DNA of 64,000 bases from Rhytidiadelphus loreus (taxonomy: Eukaryota; Streptophyta; Bryopsida; Hypnales; Hylocomiaceae), in contig OX344764.1 in NCBI GenBank assembly GCA_947034895.1, positions 21,824,001-21,888,000 on the forward strand. Direction: 5' to 3'. The notes under the pieces were generated by a model. It saw only the letters and a program-made list of their open reading frames with translations. It was not told the DNA's origin and did not search any database. Of the stretch, positions 1 to 13,159 are shown piece by piece; the stretch's first letter is position 1; the number at the start of each line of letters is the position of its first letter. The position numbers were made by a program, and so were the translations under genes.

Positions 1-3000
1 CGGCCCAACCTCGCCTTTTAGAAACTTGTTCACGATCCGAATGTTCGCGAACGTCCCTCTTGCCATGATTTCATCGTTACCACGCCTGCTGCCGTACGAG
101 TTGAAATCCTTTCGATCCACTCCGTGCTCCAGTAAATACTTCGCGGCAGGACTCTCTTTGTTGATGTTACCTGCCGGTGAAATGTGGTCGGTGGTGATAC
201 TGTCTCCGAAATTCAAAAGGCAGAACGCGTCCTTCACGCTTCGCACCCCAGGAGGATCCTTCGTCATGGTTTTGAAGAAGGGCGGATCGTGTACGTAGGT
301 AGAGTTTGGGTCCCATGCATACTGAGCGCCCATGGGGGCCTCCAGGCTGTTCCACATGGCATTACCTTCCGTGATGGCTTTGTATGTCGACTGAAACATC
401 TCCGGCAGGACTGACTTCGCGACCACCTGCGCAAGTCAGAACGCCTCAGTCAGTTCCTGGCATGCCCACCAACCTTCTCACGAAAAATCCAGACACCTCA
501 AAGCCCTCTACACAAATATCGTCCGCCGGATAGGACGGGCACACACAACACCCCCAATGACTACAGCGACTCGATGACCCCACTCGCGAGGTTGCGACAC
601 ACAAGGCTCCGCCTACATACAATCAGGCACTCTTAGCAGTCTAGGTCAGGACACCTCTGCCCAACTTTCTCTCCTCCGCTTACCTCAGCAACCTCCTCAC
701 TAGAAGGCCAGATATCCCGCAAAAAGACATTCTTCCCGTCTTTGCCGACACCAATGGGCTCCGTCTCGAAGTCGATGTTCACCTGCAACAAGAACGCCAC
801 AGCCTCAGAAGATTCAACAGGCGTGCTAAAACAACAACTCCGCAAGGTTCTCTCCACATAGTTCTACGTTGTGAAACAGGAGCTGCGCGTCACCAGACCC
901 TATTCAAAGAAACCGCAACACAAACTGCAGGGTCGCACCGTTCCAGCTAAAGCGTAAGCCACCACCAATGGAGGAGATGCCAGGTAGTTTGCGCGAGTCA
1001 ACGGATGAACACGTCCCTCGAAGTTGCGGTTGCCAGACAGCACAGCAGAAGCGACCACATCTACACATCACGTAGCACCACAGCGTTTAAGCGATTAAGA
1101 CACCTCAAGGAACTCGCTGTCTCGCAAACGTGAACTCCCGACCCCCTAACTGATCCTCACACTGCACACTGGAGGCTGCGCAATGACAACGTCATTCACG
1201 ACGGAGCCATCGCTCTCGGAAGATGCCACGACGCCTTCAGCGCGACAGCTGCGCAGAATGCGCTCAAAACAACATACAATGAGACCCTACCATTCGCTGT
1301 AAGGGCCCCGGTGACGTCTTCGTGAAGATCGCCGGAGTTACCGATGCACGTTGTGCATCCATAACCGACCAGACTAAAGCCTTGTTTGTCGAGATATTTG
1401 TTCAAGCCACTGCCACGTTACAAGAGCACGAAAGTGGTAAGAATAAGCCATCACATCACCCCTCTGGGAGGAAGTCGGCGAGCAGCAACTCAATCTCGCA
1501 CCGAATTCTGCATTAAACTAGTCAAAGGCGCACCTAAAATTTATACCATAAACAACAATGATCACAAATAAGCAAAAGTCTGCCCAACGAAAGAAACGAC
1601 ACCGTCGTATTCCAAATACATGCATCGCATCCACCGTCGTCACTCACGATCTGCTGCTCACCTTTTCTCCAGGTACATGGTGACAACCCCTGAACCCGGG
1701 GCTAGGCTGGTCTTAACCCATGGCTTGACCTGTCAAAAGGCAGTACCTAGAATTCAGACGATAGGCAGGCTCGACACAAAATTGAAAAACTAATGTGGAG
1801 TCAGCATTCACGCTCAGGTCACCTTCTCGCCGTGTTCGAGACGATCAGTCGAAGACAGACCTCACAAACACCAGAAACAAAACAGTAAAGATCAAGTTCC
1901 ACAGAAAGGAAAATGACCCCGACCATGACAGTCGCATACTAACTATCTCACTGATAGAACCACCAAGGCAAGAACTCCACGGCTGCTGCTGATTATCCAC
2001 ACAAACCCCGAATGGTAAGAATTCCGTCTCTAATGCCCAGTGGTCTGACCTCAAGTCCAAGATCGGTCGCCTTTTTCGCCACAAGGCCTGCACCAAGCAT
2101 GACACTTGGATTGGACGTGTTCGTACAACTCGTGATGGCAGCAATCACCACGCTGCCGTGCCTCATCTCTGCAGGCTTCCCCTCAAACGTGAACTTCACT
2201 ACCTTCTCTTGTTGCTCTTTTGGAATGGCAAACCCCTGCGCAACCCGAAACAAAGGCACCGGTCAACATCCAATCCAGTGAGGAGTAAATTAGTTTCTGG
2301 GCAAGCGACTGTCCACCACAGTGCCGAAAGCCCAGGTGATTTACCTTGAACCCAACCTTGTTGTCCAGGCAACCTTGCCAGTCCTGCTTCATGTCTTTCA
2401 GCATCACCCGATCGTGTGGCCTGCAATGCACAAGAATCCAGTGATCCCCACCCACTCAGTCACCATCGAGGCAAGTCTTACGGCCGATCAAAGGTCGATC
2501 CAAGAAGGTATGACATGAGGACACCAATACATATCGAAACAGAACAAGCGATCCTCCGGTCGTGAGGCCGAAGTCTCATCTCATCGCTCAAATCTCTGGA
2601 CTTGGACACATCTCACGCACCTTTTCGGTCCAGAGATGCATGGCTCCACAGTGTCGAGATCCAGCTCCACGTAGGCTGAATAAGTGTTGTCCTTCTGAGG
2701 CTGCCATGTAACGAAGCAAACAGCCATGCAGTCAGTAATCAATCCTACAGGGCGCACCTTACCCGACAATATTATGCACGATCCCGGAAAGCTGATCGAT
2801 CCTAGAAGTAGAGACATCATCAATTAAAAGCAACGCTTCAAGCAGGGTGCTGCAAGCCACATTTGCCATGACTCAAGACTGCAGAAGTCGATGCGCTGAG
2901 CTAAACCGGTAGTTCAAACTCGTTTCTCACCTTCTCGTGGTCTACGAACAGATCGTTCGCCCGCAGGTAAGCCTCAATCTCTTCAACCTGATCAGGCACA

Positions 3001-6000
3001 TGGATTCAGTAGGTTCCGCTTGGACGAGGATGCCAAACAATCTACGAACCACTTTCTTTAAACACGCAAGACCTGACATCAAGCTGACCTACGTAACAGT
3101 AGGAACAAGACCACGAGCAGCTACACGACGTGATGCAACATGTCGCTCACTCAAGCATGATTCGGGCTCCTCAGACCCCTCAACCTGACCCGAGAAGCAA
3201 TATGCATCACCTTCTTCTCATCCCGACCTGTCATCCTCAAATAATCCAGTGTGACACGGTCAACGGGAAAGAAACCCATAGTAGCGCCGTACTCCGGCGA
3301 CATGTTCGCGATCGTCGCCCTGTCGGCCAGGGTCAGCTCCGACATGCCCTTCCCTGAAGAAACAGCAACCAAGCTTCAGTTCGGTAGGGAAAATGGACAA
3401 CCTACATTCGCTTCGAGCACCAAGACGAATAAGCAGTCAGCCGAAGACATGGGGGCGCAATATCCAAAGACACCAGCATGAACCGCGACTGCTTACCGTA
3501 AAATTCCACAAACTTCCCTACCACGCCCATTTTCCTCAGAATTTGAGTTACCGTCAACACAAGATCTGTGGCTGTTACTCCGGTGCGCAGCTTGCCATTC
3601 AGCTTGAACCCCACGACACCAGGCAGAACCATACTCATCGGCTGTGCATCAAAACGACAAGCAATCGGTGACTCACACTCCATTGTGCAGAGTTGCCATT
3701 GCAAGTATAATCTCAGGAGTGATCCTGCGATTCATGACCCGTCCTAACACCGACAGCTGCAAACCACCACCCACGCAATAATCCCGATACTCGAAGCACA
3801 AGGAACCCACGAAGCTCTCACCTGTCCGAGCATGGCTGCCTCAGCTTCAATTCCTCCCACTCCCCATCCGGCCACACCAAGTCCATCGATCATAGTTGTG
3901 TGCGAGTCTGTTCCCACGAGGGTGTCAGGATACAGGACGCCATCGCTGTTGAACACAACACGGGCCAGATACTCCAGGTTCACCTGCAGAACCCGAAGCA
4001 CTCGTCAACGACGCCTCAAAGATCACCACTCACCCAACATTTTGCATTGCCTCTCGCAGCTGTCATAACCCAGTCCGTAATCGGACTGACGCACAAACCT
4101 GATGCACGATCCCGGAGCCCGGTGGAACCACAAGCATGTTCTTAAAGGCCTTGGCTCCCCACTTCAGAAAACCGAACCGTTCCTTGTTGCGGCTAAATTC
4201 CAACTCCATGTTTGACAGAAGTGCGTTGGCACGGCGAGCAACATCCACCTGCACTGAATGGTCGATCACCAGATCCACGGGTACCTGGTCGCGCCAAAAG
4301 CAGTTCAAACACGTCATCCGTTTCAGTGCAAGTCTCTACCTGGACTCCGATCACAATTTTAGGTTGTCTGATAGAAGATGACCAAAATTAATCCAAGATC
4401 GTCTACAAAGTTCGATCAAGGCAGAGCACGCACCAGAGGATTGATCTTGTCTGGATCTCCGCCCAACCGCGTGATGGCATCACGCATAGCAGCGAGGTCG
4501 ACCACTGCCGGTACTCCAGTGAAGTCCTGAAACAAAATCGTTAACTCTCGTCAGGCTACTCCATGGCCAACAACAATGAAGCCTGAAGTACTGATGAGCT
4601 GTGCCCTATCCTCTCTGTGTCGATGACGGCGATGAGACAGACTGGCGGACCGACCGACCTACCAGGATGGTGGCAGCGACTTAGCAGTTTCAAACCCGCA
4701 ACCTCATCAAGACTTCCCACACGCAGTGGCATCAAAGGAAGCATGTAATGGAATGAACAGGTTCAACAGCCGAAGCATCAGAACAAGAGGGGCAGAGGGG
4801 GGGACTCCGCAGAAATCATCATCACACCTGTAGGATAACTCGAGCAGGCTTAAACGGGATTTCCACTTGCTTAGGAGCAGTCTTCACCCAGTCCAAAATC
4901 TTCTCAACATCATTTTGGGATACCTGAAAGTTGTCACAGTTGCGAATCGCGGACTCCAATAGGTACCTGATAGAGTAGGGCAGCGAGTCTGCACATTCCG
5001 ATAACACCAAGAATCTGAGATTGCCAGAGCACGATCTGATTGCAAAAGATCGCTAAACTGAGCTCACAATTCAGACACACCCACACGGAACGTTCAAATT
5101 GCCACAACAAAACCTAAGTTCCAACTCAGTTCCCCTGCAGCAAATAGATTTCCGGACCGCGCAACAAAACCAGGTACAAATTGACTGATGTACCCCACGA
5201 CCCCCATCCCAATGAAATCGTTTCATCAATCGGTCAACTGGAAGCGCCACTTGTCCCCAATGCAAGACGGACAGCGTGTTCCCAAACTCACCAATTCTGG
5301 AATCGTTCAACTTCACGAGACTGTAAAACTTCCCATAGCTGCCTCCACCGGGCTTCGGCAAATCCGTCACCAGGTTAGCGAATGGATTCTCAGCAGCTGC
5401 TGTACAAAATGCAATGACGTCCAGTCAGTTCTTAGGCATGGCGAAACACACCGCAGACGAGATTTTCAGGAAGTGATACCACGAGGAACGATCAGTCCGG
5501 ACAGCGAACAAGACCCCCCAACCCAACCCACCGCAGCGGTTAGGCAGAGAAATTGACAAAGAGAACTATTTCTTCCTGAAAATCGCGCACTCGGTTGTCC
5601 TAGAGTGTATATCCCTCGTGAAAGCAAACAAGCCATGCGGAACTGCAGTGGGCAATCAAGAAGTGCTAAAGCCGGGGGAAATTGACGAGAATCTAGAAAC
5701 GGAGGTTAGGAAATGAGCAATGTCGATCGCCTCGCCACAGGGTGACCACTTCGAACGCGCAAGAAACAAGGAGCGGCGTACCTTGAGTGGATGCCATCCT
5801 GGCGCCAGGCACGGGGAGTCGACAAGCGGCGGGGGCGGGAGCGAGGGACGTACGGCGAGGGGCAGATCGACGAAGGAAGAGCGAGGTGGGGGTGGGACGG
5901 TCGTCAGGCGAAGAGGCAGTGGCTAAGGTGCGGAACAATTTGGAGCCGGCGAGGGGAGAGAGGCCGGTGGCAGGGGGAGGGATTGGGGGGCGCAGCAAGG

Positions 6001-6106
6001 GCGCGGAGGTGGAGACAAACGAAGAGGCACGGGAGCCCGAGGCGAGGGGGAGAGCCGGGCAGGAGGCGGAGGCTCGCAACGAGCGGCAGACGTAGGAGAG
6101 GAGCAT
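1..6106 (-). CDS. ACO: Aconitate hydratase, mitochondrial-type (17 exons, C-terminus beyond window)
   Basis: Aconitase isomerises citrate to isocitrate through a [4Fe-4S] cluster. I read 17 exons with GT-AG junctions and consistent phases: 6106-5782, 5399-5292, 4988-4828, 4526-4434, 4284-4099, 3983-3822, 3641-3497, 3353-3211, 2987-2931, 2700-2621, 2420-2345, 2235-2050, 1729-1662, 1409-1291, 1060-939, 782-684, 426-1. They give 852 codons; roughly 125-140 C-terminal residues lie off the left edge. Exon 1 encodes about 100 residues rich in Arg, Ser and Ala with few acids, typical of an organelle transit peptide, before the conserved start MASTQ. Cluster cysteines are visible in SCTNTSNPS (codon 2125-2127) and [12 protein letters not shown] (1355-1357 and 1346-1348). 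Other family blocks seen are [46 protein letters not shown] and [19 protein letters not shown]. No stop or frameshift was found. Family is certain; mitochondrial location is inferred from the leader. Confidence 0.97.
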
Positions 6107-6730
6107 CGTGCCGGGATGCGATCAGGGGAAGGGTTGGTGGCGTGGGGCTACGGCAGGGAGGGGGAGTGCATGGGCAGAGCCGGAGCGAGGTGCAACAAGT
6201 GCAGGGAGAACAATAAGAACGAGCAGGGGAAGAGAGAGAGAGACAGACTAACTTTAGCTCGGGGGCTTCTGGAATCTGGATGGGAGAAGAGGGAGCGAGC
6301 TGGAGTCGTCTTCCAACGAAAGGAAAGACGGAAGCAGCTCCGCTAACATAATACTGGCCCCGTCAGTTGCAAGCTTCGGAGTTTATGCGAAACCTGGCGG
6401 GTCGCTTGGACGCGACAGTCGGAGCCAGCCAGGCCTCTTCCAAGCATGGATCTTAGGCGCGCGTGGCCTTGGCGTGGCATGTGGCGGCCGGATTCGCCCC
6501 TTCTCCCTCGTAAATGGTCAAATGCCTGTTGCCTGCTCACCCTCGGAGTCGCGGAGTCGCGGAAGACGCCCCCCACCCACCCCTCTATTATTATTGCCGC
6601 TCTCTGCCTGAATTTTGCCAAATCGCAAACCCACCTCCGCATTTCGAGGCCCAAATATGGCCCAACCTTTTTTGCTTGGAACATACACAGCCCAGGGAAC
6701 TGTCAGTTTATTGTAAAGGTCTCCATAATA
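6107..6730 (-). promoter_or_regulatory. Upstream region / 5' UTR of aconitase gene
   Basis: This is the GC-rich stretch immediately upstream of the aconitase ATG at 6106. It contains a purine (GA) tract near 6225-6245, which reads as a CT-rich leader on the gene's own strand, a common plant 5' UTR feature. I see no clear TATA box. Open frames here on either strand are by-products of the high GC content and resemble no protein I know. Confidence 0.5.
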
Positions 6731-6949
6731 GGTTTTTAGACTTTGGATCCTCTTAACTTAAATTTCTGCACTACAAAGTTTTGAGGTTTAAATTTCATGG
6801 AAGAGAATTGAATAGGAAATATATGAGAATCTATGATAAATAAAAATTGGATCTCATTCTTTAAAAAAAAATTGAATAAAAATAGACACAAGATGGAAGG
6901 AAAAATTTAATCTTTGATAGTTCTAAATGGAATGGAGACATATTAATCC
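6731..6949. other. AT-rich transition, no gene seen
   Basis: Base composition changes abruptly near 6720 from GC-rich genic DNA to AT-rich DNA. No coding signal is visible. The last nine bases (6941-6949, TATTAATCC) are the left target-site duplicate of the outer transposon. Confidence 0.6.
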
Positions 6950-7467
6950 CAGGGATGCTAGTATGTGAGCCTATGAACATGAGCCTATGAGCCCTCCAAT
7001 TTTATTTTTTTATTTAGAGATTATAAATCCATTGAGGACATATGACTGTGGAATTAGATGAAAGGATCTATAGTCCAACTAAACAACAAATGAATATGCT
7101 ACTATGTGATTTTGTACCAAAACATTGAAACACGGGCCTTTATGTGCATTTAAAGGATGAAAATGGTCTACCTATTTTATTTTATTTTTATAACTATGCT
7201 TTAAATTTTTTAGAAAGTCATCATCAATCTCCATACCATTGCATGTGGTAGTAGAATCAAGAATCTTGAAGACAATAATAAATGTTTGTAGAGGCTTTCG
7301 TACCTCATCAAATAATTTGGTATTACTTTTTAATGCAAAGATATAACAATTAAAGGAATCAATCGCTCTAATAAAAGAACATGAATGAAATATAATATCA
7401 AAATTATGAAACATCAAAATTGAAATACAAAAATAAAAGTGAAACAAAAAATAGAGAAAGAAGTAAG

Positions 7468-8194
7468 TCAATATCGTAGATTAGAATATATGTAGAGGCA
7501 ATCATGTCTACTACAGCCACCTACAGGGCTCAAGCAATGAACAAAAAGCTTCATTAAAACCTCAAACTTCTCCTTTGCATCCCTCCATAAATTGTCATCT
7601 TCTTTAGTATATAATTGAGTTGTTGTAGTGATAGAGTTAAAGAAGACATCGTCTGTGGCTAAATCAATCTCAAGAATTGAGGGTTCAATAGTAATCACAA
7701 GCTCTTGAGGTTGCCTTGCAATAGGGGAGGCAAATGATTGAACTTCATGTAATGTTGCCAATATAGTTGCAATGTCTTCCTTGACCACCAAAACAATACT
7801 TTCAGCAACATAGTGCCACATGAAGTCGTTTGCATGATCACAATTGATAATAGGCAACTATAAACATTTTGCAAGAGAAAACTTTGAGATTTTCATCATT
7901 TTTCAATTCTTTCTCAAATGCAACATTGACCCACACCTAGTTGACATTTTACGATTTAATAATATCATTTGTAACATCTACTATTTTCCCCTCATTATTC
8001 TTTGAGGCCTTATAGAGAACTCCATTTTTTTCCATGTAACCACAAGTAACAAAGTATGCAGTTAGATTCATGACATCATTCTTCAAGAAAGGCCTCACAT
8101 CCGGCAAAAAAATCATACGACATAAAGGAATACTAGTTTTTAATTTTGCCCTTGGTTGATACCTTAGCTGCTCTGAAAGACAAGAAGTGTTCAC
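7468..8194 (-). pseudogene. Decayed gene of unknown family in layer 1
   Basis: Two neighbouring open stretches on the minus strand look protein-like rather than random. 8194-7949 includes PDVRPFLKNDVMNLTAYFV, and 7857-7468 includes NDFMWHYVAESIVLVVKED. They lie in different frames and the DNA between them still reads as decayed coding sequence with stops, so this looks like one broken gene. I do not recognise the family. It lies between the left inverted repeat and the 63-bp repeat array of the outer element and was probably carried by it. The precise ends are uncertain. Confidence 0.4.
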
Positions 8195-8369
8195 AATCTC
8201 CTTTTTTCAAAAAGTCATGCAATTGTAACTCCAGTTGATCTTTAGAAAAAGACTAAAGTAATTCTAAATCTCCTTATATCAACATCTTTGCAATTACATC
8301 CAAATGAAGATTAATATGTAATTCAACATAGTAGTTGTTAATTAGTTTAAGAAGGCAAAAACAATTCAA

Positions 8370-8640
8370 AACTCAATCAAATGTAGCGTGTATTGCAAGC
8401 AAATTTAAGTCCCCAGAAGTGCAGTTGTTAATAGTTGGAATGTAGGAAGGAAAACAATTTCAACATGTGATCTACATTCTAACATGTAGAGGAAAAAAAA
8501 TTGAAGTCCCTCAAAGTATAGTTGTTAACAATTGGGGGGTAGCAAGGTGAAAATTTCTAGTATGTAGAAAAAAAAATTGCGGTCCCAAAAACCACAGCCA
8601 TTACCGACTGGGGGTAGTAAGGTGAAAAATTTCAGCATGC
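8370..8640. repeat. Degenerate outlying copies of the ~63-bp repeat
   Basis: Phrases resembling the unit of the array at 9180-9960 (a 'gtagcaagg' block followed by an A-rich run and a 'ttgaagtccc'-like block) recur here about three times in degraded form. Another isolated copy is at about 9985-10045. Confidence 0.5.
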
Positions 8641-9179
8641 AATATATAGATTCTACTATAGGTGAACGAAAGGATCAGTGAAAAATAACTATTTTGAAGT
8701 ATGCCAAAAAATAAATGAAATGAAAAGAAAAAATTGCCGAATTCAGCAAGAATTAAATGAGCAAATTGTTGTAAAAAAAATATTTTTTTAATACAAGTTA
8801 AAATGTTCAAAGACCATGTACAATCTAATAAATTCTTGATGACAAACTAAAGAAAATTTTACAATGACACTTTGTGAGGATGGAGGGTAGAGAAGTGGTT
8901 TTTATAATGAAATTCTTTATTCCTTATGAACCCAAAAAGATATGGGATAATTTGAAGATTGAGCTCCAACTAATCTTAACCATTAATATATCCCACATGG
9001 GTTGCTTCACCTCCTATCATCCAATTTGTATAAAGATCTTATCCTCCTCAATTTTGCAAACTTCCAAACAAGTGACTCTTGAAGTTTTGTTATGAACATT
9101 TTGTATTTTTTTCAATATAATGTTGAACTTCCAAAATATTCAGCATGAAAATGACAACCTTGTCCTTCACTTATGGTAG

Positions 9180-9960
9180 TATATAAAAAAAAATTGCAGT
9201 CTTGAGAACCCCTAATCGTTAATGGAGAGGGGTAGCAAGGTTCATAGAAAGAAAAAAGTTGTATCTCCAAATCCCCTATTGTGAACGGCGGGGTTGTGGG
9301 GGTAGTAAGGTTCATAGAAAAAAAAAGTTGGATCTCCAAACCCTCAGCCGTTAATGGCGGGGGTAGCAAGGTCCATAAATAAAGCAAAGTTGAATCCTCT
9401 AAAAGCATAGCTGTTAACGGCGGAGGTAGCAAGGTCCATATAAAAAAAAGTTGAATCTTCAAACCCCTTGCCATTAACGGCGAGGGGTTGTAAGGTTTGT
9501 AGAAGAAGCAAAGTTGGATCCTCTAAAAGCGTAGCTATTAACAGTGGGGGATAGCAAGGTCCATAGAAGAAGCGAAGTTGAATCTTCTAAAATGCATAGC
9601 TGTTAACGATGGAGGGTAGCAAAGTTCATAAAATAAGCAAAGTTGAAACCTTTAAAAGCATAGCTGTTAACGGCGGGGATAGCAAGGTCCATAGAAGAAG
9701 TAAAGGTTGATTATTTAAAAGTGCAGCTATTAATGGCAAAGGGATAGCAAGGTTCATAGAAAAAGCAAAGTTAGATCTCCAAACCTCCAACCGTTAACGC
9801 CGGGGGGTTGTAAAGTTCATAGAAGAAGCGAAGTTGAATCCTCTAAAAGTGTGGCCATTAATGGTGAGGGGGTAGCAAGGTTCATAGAAGCCAACTTGGA
9901 TCTTGTGAAGTGCAACCGTTAACGGCAGGAGATAGCAAAGAGCACATGAACTACAATATT
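9180..9960. repeat. Tandem minisatellite, ~60-70 bp units, about 12 copies
   Basis: A block reading approximately gtagcaaggtccatagaag recurs near 9231, 9301, 9364, 9424, 9486, 9550, 9616, 9678, 9742, 9807, 9871 and 9931, so the spacing is about 60-70 bp. Each unit also contains a core like 'gttaacggcg' preceded by 'aaagttggatc'. Copies are imperfect, with indels in A-rich runs. The array lies wholly in the left arm of the outer transposon. The open frame across it on the minus strand is a product of the repeat. Confidence 0.85.
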
Positions 9961-10049
9961 TGACTAAGTCCTAACATTTGTTGCCCTAAATTGGAGCCCT
10001 CAGAACCGCAGCCATCAATGATTGGAGGTAGCAAGGCACCTTAAAATTT

Positions 10050-11917
10050 TTGAAATCTAAACATTTTAGACTAAATTTCAAATGCCATTTTAGTTTTTAG
10101 GTTATAAATGACTCAATATGCATCCATTTTTCATACTATATATTGTTGGAATTGTACTTCCGAAGTGCATGAAATGATATAAAGTTGCAAAATTTGCCTT
10201 TAACAAAAACTTACACATACATTCAAAGTTAATATCAATTGGGGTAATTATTTCTTTACCATTTTGTTTAAACTTCTTAGCTCTACAAGAGATGGATTCA
10301 ACCTTCACAATATCTTCCCCAATTGCTTCACATGAAATGATACCTTCGTGCATCAAATTCCTTATTGTGCTTGACATATCAACTATAATGATTCAAGGCA
10401 ACTGTCTAATCATTCTAGCTCTTAATAATTGCCTTCTACTCAAATAACAAAAGCTATTTTTCTTCCTCTTCTTTTTCCTACTGTGTCCAACACTAACAAT
10501 GAAAAAAAATTCTTGCATTTGAAATAATAAACTAATAAGGCATTACAATATCAACATTTTCTATACTACATCATTCACTCCTTAGAACATGCATTTCTAT
10601 ATACTACTTCAATCCACTCTACAACTCCTTATATTTTATAAGATTTCAACAACTCCTTTTCAAAAAATTGCAATTTAATTTTATCAGTAAATGATGGCTT
10701 ATTCTGTTTGTTATTCATTTTATCATCAAATACAAGATCTTCAAAGTTATTTCTAAAAATACAATTATAATTGCAAGCATATTGTGCATTATCAATGAAT
10801 GATGATTCATCATCTCTTGTCAGTGCCAATTTTAACAATACTAATACTAATATAGATTGATACTCCTTTAATATTATTATTCATTTATTATTCATGATTT
10901 ACATATTGATGCCATGCAATACGTCGCCTTACCCACTTCCATCTCATACGTTCTTCATATATCTTTTTCTATATCAAATCTTAATATGATATGTAATAAC
11001 AAGCATTTAGATCATCAATCCAATTTTAAATTTTATTACATTCATGATAAATTTCATTTCATTTTCAAAAATCCTATAGATCTTACATTTTTCTTTATAT
11101 CCGCACCCTTTGCACTTGCAATGATCATTACTTGTTTCCTTTTTCTTTCTAATGCTACCGCTTGCTTACAACTTTCTTTAATACTTCATTGTGGCCAATA
11201 TTGTTGCTAGAGGTCATGAGGAAGAAATCCATGGTAACTCCGACATTGTTAAGGAATTGACTTTGCAGTCAAGATCATGTAGCAATTAAGAAGGATTCTA
11301 TTGGTTTCTTCTAGTAGGACGCTATAGAGTTTAGGATCTTTTGCTTGAGCTTTTACCAGCTTTGATTGAAATAGATATGTTTGTTTATGATAAGTTCAAT
11401 GTTGAACACCCACTACTACATCTAATAAAAATAGAGTCTTGCAAGAATGGATGTTTGGAGAATACAATTTAGTTCTATACGAACATTGTTAAACGCAAGT
11501 CCCTAGAATCAATAATAGAGTTATTCAGTGATTTTAAAGGCGAAACACCAATCACAATTTGTCAACGTTCTTCTTCAAATGTTGTTTTGCTATCTATAGT
11601 GGATTTATTTGATCCTACTACCTTCCGTACTACCCTTAGTAGTCCTACATCGTTTAGGTTTTCTCGTCCTCCTCACCTTCCCAATCATCGCGATTCCCTA
11701 TGTGTCTTGCAATGTCTACGCAAATTGAAGAAATTCGATTCCGCATGTAGTCCAATGTGTCAATGTCACCTCAACGTCTATTCACTTCATTTAGGGTATT
11801 TGAGCTTGTGCTATAGACCTATCCTTGACCGGCACATGCTAAAAGAATCCCCTTCATTCAAAATGGCAAGCAAATTTGTTGAAGTAGTAAGGCATCCACC
11901 AAAAATCAACGCAATCA
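10050..11917. other. Decayed coding DNA in left arm of layer 1
   Basis: AT-rich DNA with broken protein-like frames on both strands, for example a 91-codon minus-strand frame at 10377-10102 and plus-strand stretches from about 11220 to 11917. The plus-strand material adjoins the layer-2 insertion, and its continuation on the far side (54891-55229) holds a SWIM-like zinc-finger remnant. The two pieces probably belonged to one gene of the outer transposon. No intact gene is visible. Confidence 0.4.
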
Positions 11918-11967
11918 CACTAGTAGAAAACATGCTATCAATGATTGTTGTTTATGACTGCGTAACT

Positions 11968-12692
11968 GGGTGATTGCAAGAAACACTTGTCCTATTTTTT
12001 GTCCCCTTGACCTTAGACAGGTGGTTTTTTGCTCATAACTTTTGCATCGTGTGTCCATCTTCTATGAAACTTGAAATGAAGGTACATGTGGTAGTTTCAG
12101 ATGTTGAGTAATTTTTTGGATTTTTTAAAAATTATTTTACTATTTTTAAACTGCCCCCAATTGGATGTCTACCTTGGCCATTTTGGGGGTTTGTAGTACT
12201 ATTTTTGATCCAAAAATAAGAATTTGAAGCTCAAAATTGGTATGCAAGGACTTATACTAAAGTTACACAATCTCTCCAAAGGATTTCTAAAAATAGTAAA
12301 TTGTCCACCCTCCACATGTGCTCAAAGAGCACTACCTTTGCGCAAGTGTAGAGAACACAATTTTATTTTTCCAATAGTGAAAATTGGTGAAAAGGAGTAT
12401 CTATAAGTTAGGAAAAATGATTCTTTTTTTGAATTTTTTGAATTTTTTTACTATTTTTTAAGAATTAAATTTCAAACTGTCTATTTTCTTCCATTTTTCA
12501 ACCTTCTTTGACCGTGCATAACTCTTAGAGATAAAAAAATTTAGGTCTGAATTTTTGCACATATCATTTTTTTAATGCTTTACACGTTATCCATCTTTTA
12601 TTTTATTTATAAAAAAATTATTCCAAAATCCACGAACAAGAGTGAAATGGACATTTTGAACGAAAATCGGTAGTTGTTTCTTGCAACTACCC
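11968..12692 (+). mobile_element. Short inverted-repeat element, copy 1 (725 bp)
   Basis: It starts GGGTGATTGCAAGAAA and ends TTTCTTGCAACTACCC, a near-perfect terminal inverted repeat. Both flanks carry AACT (11964-11967 and 12693-12696), a candidate target duplication. A related element with the same termini lies at 58696-59406 in the opposite orientation; the shared interior includes a block like 'ggttttttgctcataacttttg'. No coding sequence is seen, so it is a non-autonomous element inserted in the subterminal region of layer 2. Confidence 0.75.
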
Positions 12693-12995
12693 AACTAGTC
12701 ATTTAGGACACTTATGACGACAGAATGATTGAAACTAGATTTTGGACTTAGAGTCATAGAGGACAAGTAATTACAGACAAACCAATCATTTATACCATTA
12801 GCATTCTTTTTCATCCTATGTTGGCGTGGAACTTCATTAGGGTGTGATTATATGGGATACCTCCAATGGCGCCTTGCCATGTGGCTGTAGATTTAGCATG
12901 ATGAGTTGGCAAGTTTTTATTGGTTGGTTTTGGAGTGATACTATTTGATGTCAAAGGAATTTTAAACTAACGTGGAAAATATTCAATTCCGTATC

Positions 12996-13088
12996 AGTCA
13001 TTATGTAGGCTGCTGTAGTCATTATGTAGGCTATTGTAGTCATTTTATAGGCTGTTGTAGTCATTCTGTAGGTTGTTGTAGTCATTAT
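12996..13088. repeat. 21-bp tandem repeat interrupted by the giant CACTA insertion
   Basis: Four full units of roughly agtcattatgtaggctgctgt (21 bp) run up to 13080. The fifth unit is cut after agtcattat and resumes at 52557 as tatgtaggctgccat. The repeats contain the AGTCAT subterminal motif of layer 2. The split unit proves where layer 3 inserted. Confidence 0.9.
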
Positions 13089-13159
13089 CACTACTAGAAA
13101 ATGAGTGCCCAGATCGACAAAACAGTAACAAGGACTTGTTGGTTCTGGCACTGGAATGG

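Noticed and set aside
1..5560. Many plus-strand frames through the aconitase gene
   Set aside because: All overlap well-supported minus-strand aconitase exons or introns and have no recognisable motif.
5720..6346. Plus-strand open frames opposite aconitase exon 1 and its leader
   Set aside because: They are antisense to a certain coding exon and GC-rich leader; composition (Gly/Arg) reflects GC content.
9180..9960. CRISPR-like direct repeats
   Set aside because: Units are contiguous and degenerate, without unique spacers, in a plant genome; this is a minisatellite.
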